From contig JAZKLR010000664.1 in the NCBI GenBank assembly GCA_037103525.1, positions 372,001 through 436,000 on the forward strand: a stretch of 64,000 bases of DNA, read 5' to 3'. Both the position numbers and the translations under genes were made by a program. Shown piece after piece: positions 1 to 10,915 of the stretch (positions within the stretch are counted from its first letter, which is position 1; each line of letters opens with the position of its first letter). Source of the DNA: Ganaspis brasiliensis (Eukaryota > Arthropoda > Insecta > Hymenoptera > Figitidae). The notes under the pieces were generated by a model. The model worked only from the letters and a program-made list of their open reading frames with translations, was not told the origin of the DNA and did no database searches.

Positions 1-172
1 CGTTTTCCTTCTTCACCTGCCTAATTTTGTTTAAGTCTATTAGCTCTTTTGCAAACAAGTGTAAATGGCGTCTAGAAATAAAACAGTTTTGATTGTTTTA
101 TTGTAAAAAATAAATTTTAATTTTTCACTTTGCGAGAGGGTTTTTAAAAAATTCAAAATTCTAGGAAACTCA
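1..172. repeat. Representative X monomer (172 bp)
   Basis: A typical X-class copy, taken from the window's first base, which happens to fall at the 'cgttttcc' phase used throughout. In order it shows a pyrimidine-rich head, an imperfect dyad 'cttaa'-6 nt-'ttaag', the conserved 'gcaaacaagtgtaaatggcg', an XbaI-type palindrome 'tctaga', an A/T-rich middle, 'actttgcgagaggg', then the 10-bp palindrome 'tttttaaaaa' and phased A runs. This copy and its relatives at 1,379, 2,584 and 3,962 carry the HOR-specific 'cagttttgattg' and 'ttattg'. Confidence 0.93.
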
Positions 173-344
173 CGCTTTCCTTCTTCAACTGCTTAATTTT
201 GATTAAGTCTATTAGCTCTTTTGCAAACAAGAGTAAATGGCGACTAGAAATAAAAGAGTTTGGTTTGTTTAACAGTAAAAATTAAACTTTAATTCTTCAC
301 TTTGCGAGAGGGTTTTTAAAAAATTCAAAATTCTAGAAAACTCA
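173..344. repeat. Representative Y monomer (172 bp)
   Basis: A typical Y-class copy. It differs from X by 'cgctttcc', 'aactgc', 'gattaag', 'gcgactag', 'aaaagag' and 'gtttaacag'. The dyad at 192-207 has perfect 6-bp arms (cttaat / attaag) around a 4-nt loop, one arm base longer than in X. The variant 'gagtaaat' in place of 'gtgtaaat' (about 231) recurs near 1,609 and 2,812 and marks the second position of the HOR that starts at 1, 1,379 and 2,584. Confidence 0.92.
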
Positions 345-1378
345 CGTTTTCCTTCTTCACCTGCTTAATTTTGTTTAAGTCTATAAGCTCTTTTGCAAAC
401 AAGTGTACATGGCGTCTAGAAATAAAACAGTTTGGATTGTTTTAATGTAAAAAATAAATTTTAATTTTTCACTTTGCGAGAGGGTTTTTAAAAAATTCAA
501 TATTCTAGGAAACTCACGCTTTCCTTCTTCAACTGCTTAATTTTGATTAAGTCTATTAGATCTTTTGCAAACAAGTGTAAATGGCGACAAGAAATAAAAG
601 AGTTTGGTTTGTTTAACTGTAAAAAATGAACTTTAATTTTCCACTTTGGGAGAGTGTTTTTAACAAATTCAAAAATTCTAGGAAAATCATGTTTTCTTTC
701 ATCAACTGCTTAATTTTGAATAAGCCTATTAGATCTTTTGCAAAGAAGTGTAAATGGCGACTAGAAATAAAAGAGTTTGGTTTGGTTAACAGTAAAAATT
801 AAACTTTAATTTTTCACTTTGCGAGAGGGTTTTTAAAAAATTCAAAATTCTAGAAAACTCACGTTTTCCTTCTTCACCTGCTTAATTTTGTTTAAGTCTA
901 TTAGCTCTTTTGCAAACAAGCGTAAATGGCGTCTAGAAATAAAACAGTTTGGTTTGTTTTAATGTAAAAAATAAATTTTAATTTTTCACTTTGCGAGAGG
1001 GTTTTTAAAAAATTCAAAATTCTAGGCAAATCATGTTTTCTTTCTTCAACTGCTTAATTTTGATTAAGTCTATTAGATCTTTTGCAAACAAGTGTAAATG
1101 GCGACCAGCAATAAAAGAGTTTGGTTTGTTTAACTGTAAAAAATGAACTTTAATTTTCCACTTTGGGAGAGTGTTTTTAACAAATTCAAAAATTCTAGGA
1201 AAGTAACCTTTTCCTTCTTCGCCTGCTTAATTTTGATTAAGTCTATTAGATCTTTTGCAAACAAGTGTAAATGGCGACTAGAAATAAAAGAGTTTGGTTT
1301 GTTTAACAGTAAAAATTAAACTTTAGTTTTTCACTTTGCGAGAGGGTGTTTAAAAAATTCAAAATTCTAGAAAACTCG

Positions 1379-2583
1379 AGTTTTCCTTCTTCACCTGCCT
1401 AATTTTGTTTAAGTCTATTAGCTCTTTTGCAAACAAGTGTAAATGGCGTCTAGAAATAAAACAGTTTTGATTGTTTTATTGTAAAAAATAAATTTTAATT
1501 TTTCACTTTGCGAGAGGGTTTTTAAAAAATTCAAAATTCTAGGAAACTCACGCTTTCCTTCTTCAACTGCTTAATTTTGATTAAGTCTATTAGATCTTTT
1601 GCAAACAAGAGTAAATGGCGACTAGAAATAAAAGAGTTTGGTTTGTTTAACAGTAAAAATTAAACTTTAATTCTTCACTTTGCGAGAGGGTTTTTAAAAA
1701 ATTCAAAATTCTAGAAAACTCACGTTTTCCTTCTTCACCTGCTTAATTTTGTTTAAGTCTATAAGCTCTTTTGCAAACAAGTGTACATGGCGTCTAGAAA
1801 TAAAACAGTTTGGTTTGTTTTAATGTAAAAAATAAATTTTAATTTTTCACTTTGCGAGAGGGTTTTTAAAAAATTCAAAATTCTAGGCAAATCATGTTTT
1901 CTTTCTTCAACTGCTTAATTTTGATTAAGTCTATTAGATCTTTTGCAAAGAAGTGTAAATGGCGACTAGAAATAAAAGAGTTTGGTTTGGTTAACAGTAA
2001 AAATTAAACTTTAATTTTTCACTTTGCGAGAGGGTTTTTAAAAAATTCAAAATTCTAGAAAACTCACGTTTTCCTTCTTCACCTGCTTAATTTTGTTTAA
2101 GTCTATTAGCTCTTTTGCAAACAAGCGTAAATGGCGTCTAGAAATAAAACAGTTTGGTTTGTTTTAATGTAAAAAATAAATTTTAATTTTTCACTTTGCG
2201 AGAGGGTTTTTAAAAAATTCAAAATTCTAGGCAAATCATGTTTTCTTTCTTCAACTGCTTAATTTTGATTAAGTCTATTAGATCTTTTGCAAACAAGTGT
2301 AAATGGCGACCAGCAATAAAAGAGTTTGGTTTGTTTAACTGTAAAAAATGAACTTTAATTTTCCACTTTGGGAGAGTGTTTTTAACAAATTCAAAAATTC
2401 TAGGAAAGTAACCTTTTCCTTCTTCGCCTGCTTAATTTTGATTAAGTCTATTAGATCTTTTGCAAACAAGTGTAAATGGCGACTAGAAATAAAAGAGTTT
2501 GGTTTGTTTAACAGTAAAAATTAAACTTTAGTTTTTCACTTTGCGAGAGGGTGTTTAAAAAATTCAAAATTCTAGAAAACTCG
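1379..2583. repeat. 7-mer HOR unit (deleted variant of the 8-mer)
   Basis: This copy begins with the same first monomer (preceded by 'aaactcgag') but is 1,205 bp, exactly one monomer shorter than its neighbours. Monomers 1 to 3 and the last three match the 8-mer. The middle is chimeric. The third monomer begins like position 3 ('ataagctc', 'gtacatgg') but ends like position 6 ('cagtttggttt', 'aggcaaatcatg'). The next combines a position-7 head ('ctttcttcaactg', 'gattaag') with position-5 features ('caaagaagtg', 'ggttaacag'). This is what an unequal crossover or gene conversion removing one monomer would leave. Confidence 0.82.
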
Positions 2584-3961
2584 AGTTTTCCTTCTTCACC
2601 TGCCTAATTTTGTTTAAGTCTATTAGCTCTTTTGCAAACAAGTGTAAATGGCGTCTAGAAATAAAACAGTTTTGATTGTTTTATTGTAAAAAATAAATTT
2701 TAATTTTTCACTTTGCGAGAGGGTTTTTAAAAAATTCAAAATTCTAGGAAACTCACGCTTTCCTTCTTCAACTGCTTAATTTTGATTAAGTCTATTAGAT
2801 CTTTTGCAAACAAGAGTAAATGGCGACTAGAAATAAAAGAGTTTGGTTTGTTTAACAGTAAAAATTAAACTTTAATTCTTCACTTTGCGAGAGGGTTTTT
2901 AAAAAATTCAAAATTCTAGAAAACTCACGTTTTCCTTCTTCACCTGCTTAATTTTGTTTAAGTCTATAAGCTCTTTTGCAAACAAGTGTACATGGCGTCT
3001 AGAAATAAAACAGTTTGGATTGTTTTAATGTAAAAAATAAATTAAAATTTTTCACTTTGCGAGAGGGTTTTTAAAAAATTCAAAATTCTAGGAAACTCAC
3101 GCTTTCCTTCTTCAACTGCTTAATTTTGATTAAGTCTATTAGATCTTTTGCAAACAAGTGTAAATGGCGACAAGAAATAAAAGAGTTTGGTTTGTTTAAC
3201 TGTAAAAAATGAACTTTAATTTTCCACTTTGGGAGAGTGTTTTTAACAAATTCAAAAATTCTAGGAAAATCATGTTTTCTTTCATCAACTGCTTAATTTT
3301 GAATAAGCCTATTAGATCTTTTGCAAAGAAGTGTAAATGGCGACTAGAAATAAAAGAGTTTGGTTTGGTTAACAGTAAAAATTAAACTTTAATTTTTCAC
3401 TTTGCGAGAGGGTTTTTAAAAAATTCAAAATTCTAGAAAACTCACGTTTTCCTTCTTCACCTGCTTAATTTTGTTTAAGTCTATTAGCTCTTTTGCAAAC
3501 AAGCGTAAATGGCGTCTAGAAATAAAACAGTTTGGTTTGTTTTAATGTAAAAAATAAATTTTAATTTTTCACTTTGCGAGAGGGTTTTTAAAAAATTCAA
3601 AATTCTAGGCAAATCATGTTTTCTTTCTTCAACTGCTTAATTTTGATTAAGTCTATTAGATCTTTTGCAAACAAGTGTAAATGGCGACCAGCAATAAAAG
3701 AGTTTGGTTTGTTTAACTGTAAAAAATGAACTTTAATTTTCCACTTTGGGAGAGTGTTTTTAACAAATTCAAAAATTCTAGGAAAGTAACCTTTTCCTTC
3801 TTCGCCTGCTTAATTTTGATTAAGTCTATTAGATCTTTTGCAAACAAGTGTAAATGGCGACTAGAAATAAAAGAGTTTGGTTTGTTTAACAGTAAAAATT
3901 AAACTTTAGTTTTTCACTTTGCGAGAGGGTGTTTAAAAAATTCAAAATTCTAGAAAACTCG
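2584..3961. repeat. 8-mer HOR unit, copy 2
   Basis: A 1,378-bp unit with the same eight markers in the same order as 1-1,378, including 'gagtaaat', 'gcgacaag', 'catcaactg' with 'caaagaagtg', and 'gaccagc'. It ends at another 'actcgag' junction (about 3,957-3,963). One local oddity is in its third monomer at 3,041-3,048, where 'attttaat' is replaced by 'attaaaat', its exact reverse complement. Confidence 0.85.
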
Positions 3962-6900
3962 AGTTTTCCTTCTTCACCTGCCTAATTTTGTTTAAGTCTA
4001 TTAGCTCTTTTGCAAACAAGTGTAAATGGCGTCTAGAAATAAAACAGTTTTGATTGTTTTATTGTAAAAAATAAATTTTAATTTTTCACTTTGCGAGAGG
4101 GTTTTTAAAAAATTCAAAATTCTAGGAAACTCACGCTTTCCTTCTTCAACTGCTTAATTTTGATTAAGTCTATTAGATCTTTTGCAAACAAGTGTAAATG
4201 GCGACTAGAAATAAAAGAGTTTGGTTTGTTTAACAGTAAAAATTAAACTTTAATTCTTCACTTTGCGAGAGGGTTTTTAAAAAATTCAAAATTCTAGAAA
4301 ACTCACGTTTTCCTTCTTCACCTGCTTAATTTTGTTTAAGTCTATAAGCTCTTTTGCAAACAAGTGTACATGGCGTCTAGAAATAAAACAGTTTGGATTG
4401 TTTTAATGTAAAAAATAAATTTTAATTTTTCACTTTGCGAGAGGGTTTTTAAAAAATTCAAAATTCTAGGAAACTCACGCTTTCCTTCTTCAACTGCTTA
4501 ATTTTGATTAAGTCTATTAGATCTTTTGCAAACAAGTGTAAATGGCGACAAGAAATAAAAGAGTTTGGTTTGTTTAACAGTAAAAAATAAACTTTAATTT
4601 TTCACTTTGGGAGAGGGTTTTTAAAAAATTCAAAGTTCTAGGCAAATCATGTTTTCTTTCTTCAACTGCTTAAATTTGAATAAGCCTATTAGATCTTTTG
4701 CAAACAAGTGTAAAAGGCGACTAGAAATAAAAGAGTTTGGTTTGTTTAACTGTAAAAAATGAACTTTAATTTTCCACTTTGGGAGAGTGTTTTTAACAAA
4801 TTCAAAAATTCTAGGAAAATCATGTTTTCTTTCATCAACTGCTTAATTTTGAATAAGCCTATTAGATCTTTTGCAAAGAAGTGTAAATGGCGACTAGAAA
4901 TAAAAGAGTTTGGTTTGGTTAACAGTAAAAATTAAACTTTAATTTTTCACTTTGCGAGAGGGTTTTTAAAAAATTCAAAATTCTAGAAAACTCACGTTTT
5001 CCTTCTTCACCTGCCTAATTTTGTTTAAGTCTATTAGCTCTTTTGCAAACAAGCGTAAATGGCGTCTAGAAATAAAACAGTTTGGTTTGTTTTAATGTAA
5101 AAAATAAATTTTAATTTTTCACTTTGCGAGAGGGTTTTTAAAAAATTCAAAATTCTAGGCAAATCATGTTTTCTTTCTTCAACTGCTTAATTTTGATTAA
5201 GTCTATTAGATCTTTTGCAAACAAGTGTAAATGGCGACTAGAAAGAAAAGAGTTTGGTTTGTTTAACAGTAAAAATTAAACTTTAGTTTTTCACTTTGCG
5301 AGAGGGTGTTTAAAAAATTCAAAATTCTAGAAAACTCACGTTTTCCTTCTTCACCTGCCTAATTTTGTTTAAGTCTATTAGCACTTTTGCAAACAAGTGT
5401 AAATGGCGTCTAGAAATAAAACAGTTTGGATTGTTTTAATGTAAAAAATAAATTTTAATTTTTCACTTTGCGAGAGGGTTTTTAAAAAATTCAAAATTCT
5501 AGGAAACTCACGCTTTCCTTCTTCAACTGCTTAATTTTGATTAAGTCTATTAGATCTTTTGCAAACAAGTGTAAATGGCTACTAGAAAAAAAAGATTTTG
5601 GTTTGTTTAACAGTAAAAATTAAACTTTAATTCTTCACTTTGCGAGAGGGTTTTTCAAAAATTCAAAATTCTAGAAAACTCACGTTTTCCTTTTTCACCT
5701 GTTTAATTTTGTTTAAGTCTATAAGCTCTTTTGCAAACAAGTGTAAATAGCATCTAGAAATAAAACAGTTGGGTTTGTTTTAATGTAAAAAATAAATTTT
5801 AATTTTTCATTTTGCGACAGGGTTTTTTAAAATTTTTAAATTCTAGGAAAATCACGTTTTCCTTCTTCAACTGCCTAAATTTGATTAATTCTATGAGTTG
5901 TCTTGCAAACAAGTGAAAATGGCGACTAGAAATAAAAGAGTTTGGTTTGTTTAAAAGTAAAAAATAAACTTTAATTTTTCACTTTGCGAGAGGGTTTTTA
6001 AAAAATTCAAAATTCTAGGAAAATCATGTTTTCTTTCTTCCACTGATTAATTTTGATTAAGTCTATTAGATCTTTTGCAAACAAGTGTTAATGGCGACCA
6101 GCAATAAAAGAGTTTGGTTTGTTTAACTGTAAAAAATGAACTTTAATTTTCCACTTTGGGAGAGTGTTTTTAACAAATTCAAAAATTCTAGGAAAATAAC
6201 CTTTTCCTTCTTCGCCTGCTTAATTTTGATTAAGTCTATTAGATCTTTTGCAAACAAGTGTAAATGGCGACTAGAAATAAAAGAGTTTGGTTTGTTTAAC
6301 AGTAAAAATTAAACTTTAGTTTTTCACTTTGCGAGAGGGTGTTTAAAAAATTCAAAATTCTAGAAAACTCACGTTTTCCTTCTTCAACTGCTTAATTTTG
6401 AATAAGCCTATTAGATCTTTTGCAAACAAGTGTAAAAGGCGACTAGAAATAAAAGAGTTTGGTTTGTTTAACTGTAAAAAATGAACTTTAATTTTCCACT
6501 TTGGGAGAGTGTTTTTAACAAATTCAAAAATTCTAGGAAAATCATGTTTTCTTTCATCAACTGCTTAATTTTGAATAAGCCTATTAGATCTTTTGCAAAG
6601 AAGTGTAAATGGCGAATAGAAATAAAAGAGTTTGGTTTGGTTAACAGTAAAAATTAAACTTTAATTTTTCACTTTGCGAGAGGGTTTTTAAAAAATTCAA
6701 AATTCTAGAAAACTCACGTTTTCCTTCTTCACCTGCTTAATTTTGTTTAAGTCTATTAGCTCTTTTGCAAACAAGCGTAAATGGCGTCTAGAAATAAAAC
6801 AGTTTGGTTTGTTTTAATGTAAAAAATAAATTTTAATTTTTCACTTTGCGAGAGGGTTTTTAAAAAATTCAAAATTCTAGGCAAATCATGTTTTCTTTCT

Positions 6901-9900
6901 TCAACTGCTTAATTTTGATTAAGTCTATTAGATCTTTTGCAAACATGTGTAAATGGCGACTAGAAATAAAAGAGTTTGGTTTGTTTAACAGTAAAAAATA
7001 AACTTTAATTTTTCACTTTGGGAGAGGGTTTTTAAAAAATTCAAAGTTCTAGGCAAATCATGTTTTCTTTCTTCAACTGCTTAATTTTGAATAAGCCTAT
7101 TAGATCTTTTGCAAACAAGTGTAAAAGGCGACTAGAAATAAACGAGTTTGGTTTGTTTAACTGTAAAAAATGAACTTTAATTTTCCACTTTGGGAGAGTG
7201 TTTTTAAAAAATTCAAAAATTCTAGGAAAATAACCTTTTCCTTCTTCGCCTGCTTAATATTGATTAAGTCTATTAGATTTTTTGCAAACAAGTGTAAATG
7301 GCGACTAGAAATAAAAGAGTTTGGTTTGTTTAACAGTAAAAATTAAACTTTAGTTTTTCACTTTGCGAGAGGGTGTTTAAAAAATTCAAAATTCTAGAAA
7401 ACTCACGTTTTCCTTCTTCACCTGCCTAATTTTGTTTAAGTCTATTAGCTCTTTTGCAAACAAGTGTAAATGGCGTATAGAAGTAAAACAGTTTTGATTG
7501 TTTTATTGTAAAAAATAAATTTTAATTTTTCACTTTGCGAGAGGGTTTTTAAAAAATTCAAAATTCTAGGAAACTCAAGCTTTCCTTCTTCAACTGCTTA
7601 ATTTTGATTAAGTCTATTAAATCTTTTGCAAACAAGTGTAAATGGCGACTAGAAATAAAAGAGTTTGGTTTGTTTAACAGTAAAAATTAAACTTTAATTC
7701 TTCACTTTGCGAGAGGGTTTTTAAAAAATTCAAAATTCTAGAAATCTCACGTTTTCCTTCTTCAACTGCTTAATTTTGTTTAAGTCTATTAGCTCTTTGC
7801 AAACAAGTGTAAATAGCGTCTAGAAATAAAACAGTTTGGTTTGTTTTAATGTAAAAAATAATTTTATTTTTCATTTTGCGAGAGGGTTTTTTAAAAATTC
7901 AAAATTCTAGGAAAATCACGTTTTCCTTCTTCACCTGCCTAAATTTGATTAATTCTATGAGTTGTCTTGCAAACAAGTGAAAATGGCGACTAGAAATAAA
8001 AGAGTTTAGTTTGTTTAACAGTAAAAAATAAACTTTAATTTTTCACTTTGCGAGAGGGTTTTTAAAAAATTCAAAATTCTAGGAAAATCATGTTTTCTTT
8101 CTTCAACTGATTAATTTTGATTAAGTCTATTAGATCTTTTGCAAACAAGTGTAAATGGCGACTAGAAATAAAAGAGTTTGGTTTGTTTAACTGTAAAAAA
8201 TGAACTTTAATTTTCCACTTTGGGAGAGTGTTTTTAACAAATTCAAAAATTCTAGGAAAATAACCTTTTCCTTCTTCGCCTGCTTAATTTTGATTAAGTC
8301 TATTAGATTTTTTGCAAACAAGTGTAAATGGCGACTAGAAATAAAAAAATTTGGTTTGTTTAACAGTAAAAATTAAACTTTAATTTTTCACTTTGCGAGA
8401 GGGTTTTTAAAAAATTCAAAATTCTAGAAAACTCACGTTTTCCTTCTTCACCTGCTTAATTTTGTTTAAGTCTATTAGCTCTTTTGCAAACAAGTGTAAA
8501 TGGCGTCTAGAAATAAAACAGTTTGGATTGTTTTAATGTAAAAAATAAATTTTAATTTTTCACTTTGCGAGAGGGTTTTTAAAAAATTCAAAATTCTAGG
8601 AAACTCACGCTTTCCTTCTTCGCCTGCTTAATTTTGATTAAGTCTATTAGATCTTTTGCAAACAAGTGTAAATGGCGAATAAAAATAAAAGAGTTTGGTT
8701 TGTTTAACAGTAAAAAATAAACTTTAATTTTTCACTTTGCGAGAGGGTTTTTAAAAAATTCAAAATTCTAGGAAAATCATGTTTTCTTTCTTCAACTGAT
8801 TAATTTTGATTAAGTCTATTAGATCTTTTGCAAACAAGTGTACATGGCGACCAGCAATAAAAGAGTTTGGTTTGTTTAACTGTAAAAATTAAACTTTAGT
8901 TTTTCACTTTGCGAGAGGGTGTTTAAAAAATTCAAAATTCTAGAAAACTCACGTTTTCCTTCTTCACCTGCCTAATTTTGTTTAAGTCTATTAGCACTTT
9001 TGCAAACAAGTGTAAATGGCGTCTAGAAATAAAACAGTTTGGATTGTTTTAATGTAAAAAATAAATTTTAATTTTTCACTTTGCGAGAGGGTTTTTAAAA
9101 AATTCAAAATTCTAGGAAACTCACGCTTTCCTTCTTCAACTGCTTAATTTTGATTAAGTCTATTAGATCTTTTGCAAACAAGTGTAAATGGCGACTAGAA
9201 ATAAAAGAGTTTGGTTTGTTTAACAGTAAAAATTAAACTTTAATTCTTCACTTTGCGAGAGGGTTTTTCAAAAATTCAAAATTCTAGAAAACTCACGTTT
9301 TCCTTCTTCACCTGATTAATTTTGTTTAAGTCTATTAGCTCTTTTGCAAACAAGTGTAAATGGCGTCTAGAAATAAAACAGTTTGGATTGTTTTAATGTA
9401 AAAAATAAATTTTAATTTTTCACTTTGCGAGAGGGTTTTTAAAAATTCAAAATTCTAGGAAAATCACGTTTTCCTTCTTCAACTGCCTAAATTTGATTAA
9501 TTCTATGAGTTGTCTTGCAAACAAGTGAAAATGGCGACTAGAAATAAAAGAGTTTGGTTTGTTTAAAAGTAAAAAATAAACTTTAATTTTTCACTTTGCG
9601 AGAGGGTTTTTAAAAAATTCAAAATTCTAGGAAAATCATGTTTTCTTTCTTCCACTGATTAATTTTGATTAAGTCTATTAGATCTTTTGCAAACAAGTGT
9701 TAATGGCGACTAGAAATAAAAAAATTTGGTTTGTTTAACAGTAAAAATTAAACTTTAATTTTTCACTTTGCGAGAGGGTTTTTAAAAAATTCAAAATTCT
9801 AGAAAACTCACGTTTTCCTTCTTCACCTGCTTAATTTTGTTTAAGTCTATTAGCTCTTTTGCAAACAAGTGTAAATGGCGTCTAGAAATAAAACAGTTTG

Positions 9901-10915
9901 GATTGTTTTAATGTAAAAAATAAATTTTAATTTTTCACTTTGCGAGAGGGTTTTTAAAAATTCAAAATTCTAGGAAACTCACGCTTTCCTTCTTCAACTG
10001 CTTAATTTTGATTAAGTCTATTAGATCTTTTGCAAACAAGTGTAAATGGCGACTAGAAATAAAAGAGTTTGGTTTGTTTAACAGTAAAAATTAAACTTTA
10101 ATTCTTCACTTTGCGAGAGGGTTTTTAAAAAATTCAAAATTCTAGGAAACTCACGCTTTCCTTCTTCAACTGCTTAATTTTGATTAAGTCTATTAGATCT
10201 TTTGCAAACAAGTGTAAATGGCGACCAGCAATAAAAGAGTTTGGTTTGTTTAACTGTAAAAAATGAACTTTAATTTTCCACTTTGGGAGAGTGTTTTTAA
10301 CAAATTCAAAAATTCTAGGAAAATAACCTTTTCCTTCTTCGCCTGCTTAATTTTGATTAAGTCTATTAGATTTTTTGCAAACAAGTGTAAATGGCGACTA
10401 GAAATAAAAAAATTTGGTTTGTTTAACAGTAAAAATTAAACTTTAATTTTTCACTTTGCGAGAGGGTTTTTAAAAAATTCAAAATTCTAGAAAACTCACG
10501 TTTTCCTTCTTCACCTGCTTAATTTTGTTTAAGTCTATTAGCTCTTTTGCAAACAAGTGTAAATGGCGTCTAGAAATAAAACAGTTTGGATTGTTTTAAT
10601 GTAAAAAATAAATTTTAATTTTTCACTTTGCGAGAGGGTTTTTAAAAAATTCAAAATTCTTGGAAACTCACGCTTTCCTTCTTCAACTGCATAATTTTGA
10701 TTAAGTCTATTAGATCTTTTGCAAACAAGTGTAAATGGCGACTAGAAATAAAAGAGTTTGGTTTGTTTAACAGTAAAAAATAAACTTTAATTTTTCACTT
10801 TGGGAGAGTGTTTTTAACAAATTAAAAAATTCTAGGAAAATAACCTTTTCCTTCTTCGCCTGCTTAATTTTGATTAAGTCTATTAGATCTTTTGCAAACA
10901 AGTGTAAATGGCGAA
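3962..10915. repeat. Mixed X/Y monomers, irregular HORs
   Basis: This stretch starts as another copy of the 8-mer (markers at 3,962, then 'ataagctc' and 'gcgacaag'), then loses strict order. One internal relation is clear: about 5,263-6,095 recurs at about 8,880-9,707, an offset of 3,612 bp (21 monomers), sharing 'tagcactttt', the Z monomer, the private 'gtttaaaagtaaaa' and 'cttccactg'. There is no gene and no non-satellite DNA. Small length variants occur, for example 'agctctttgc' with one T missing near 7,790. Confidence 0.8.
5855..6026. repeat. Divergent Z-class monomer
   Basis: This class reads 'attaattctatgagttgtct' where the others read 'aagtctattagatctttt', and 'gtgaaaat' for 'gtgtaaat'. 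Its diagnostic 'ctatgagttg' occurs eight times, all in domain A: 5,891, 7,955, 9,503, 22,417, 27,581, 28,614, 29,818 and 31,023. The changes remove the 'agatct' palindrome and break the dyad. It usually follows an X monomer carrying 'tagcgtctag' or 'cattttgcga', so the two travel as a linked pair in larger duplications (27,581 to 28,614 is 1,033 bp; 29,818 to 31,023 is 1,205 bp). Confidence 0.85.

Larger units (their letters stand above)
1..1378. repeat. 8-mer HOR unit, copy 1
   Basis: Eight monomers start at 1, 173, 345, 517, 690, 862, 1,034 and 1,207, in class order X Y X Y Y X Y Y. Position-specific markers are 'gagtaaat' in monomer 2, 'ataagctc' and 'gtacatgg' in 3, 'gcgacaag' in 4, 'catcaactg' and 'caaagaagtg' in 5, 'aagcgtaaat' in 6, 'gaccagc' in 7, and 'aaccttttcc' with 'tcgcctgc' in 8. 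Monomers 4 and 7 are 173 bp because of one extra A in 'caaaaattctag'. The same order returns at 2,584. The true left end of the array lies outside the window. Confidence 0.85.

Noticed and set aside
192..207. Rho-independent terminator hairpins
   Set aside because: The dyad cttaat/attaag is AT-only in its core, has no GC stem and no adjacent gene, and repeats in hundreds of monomers.
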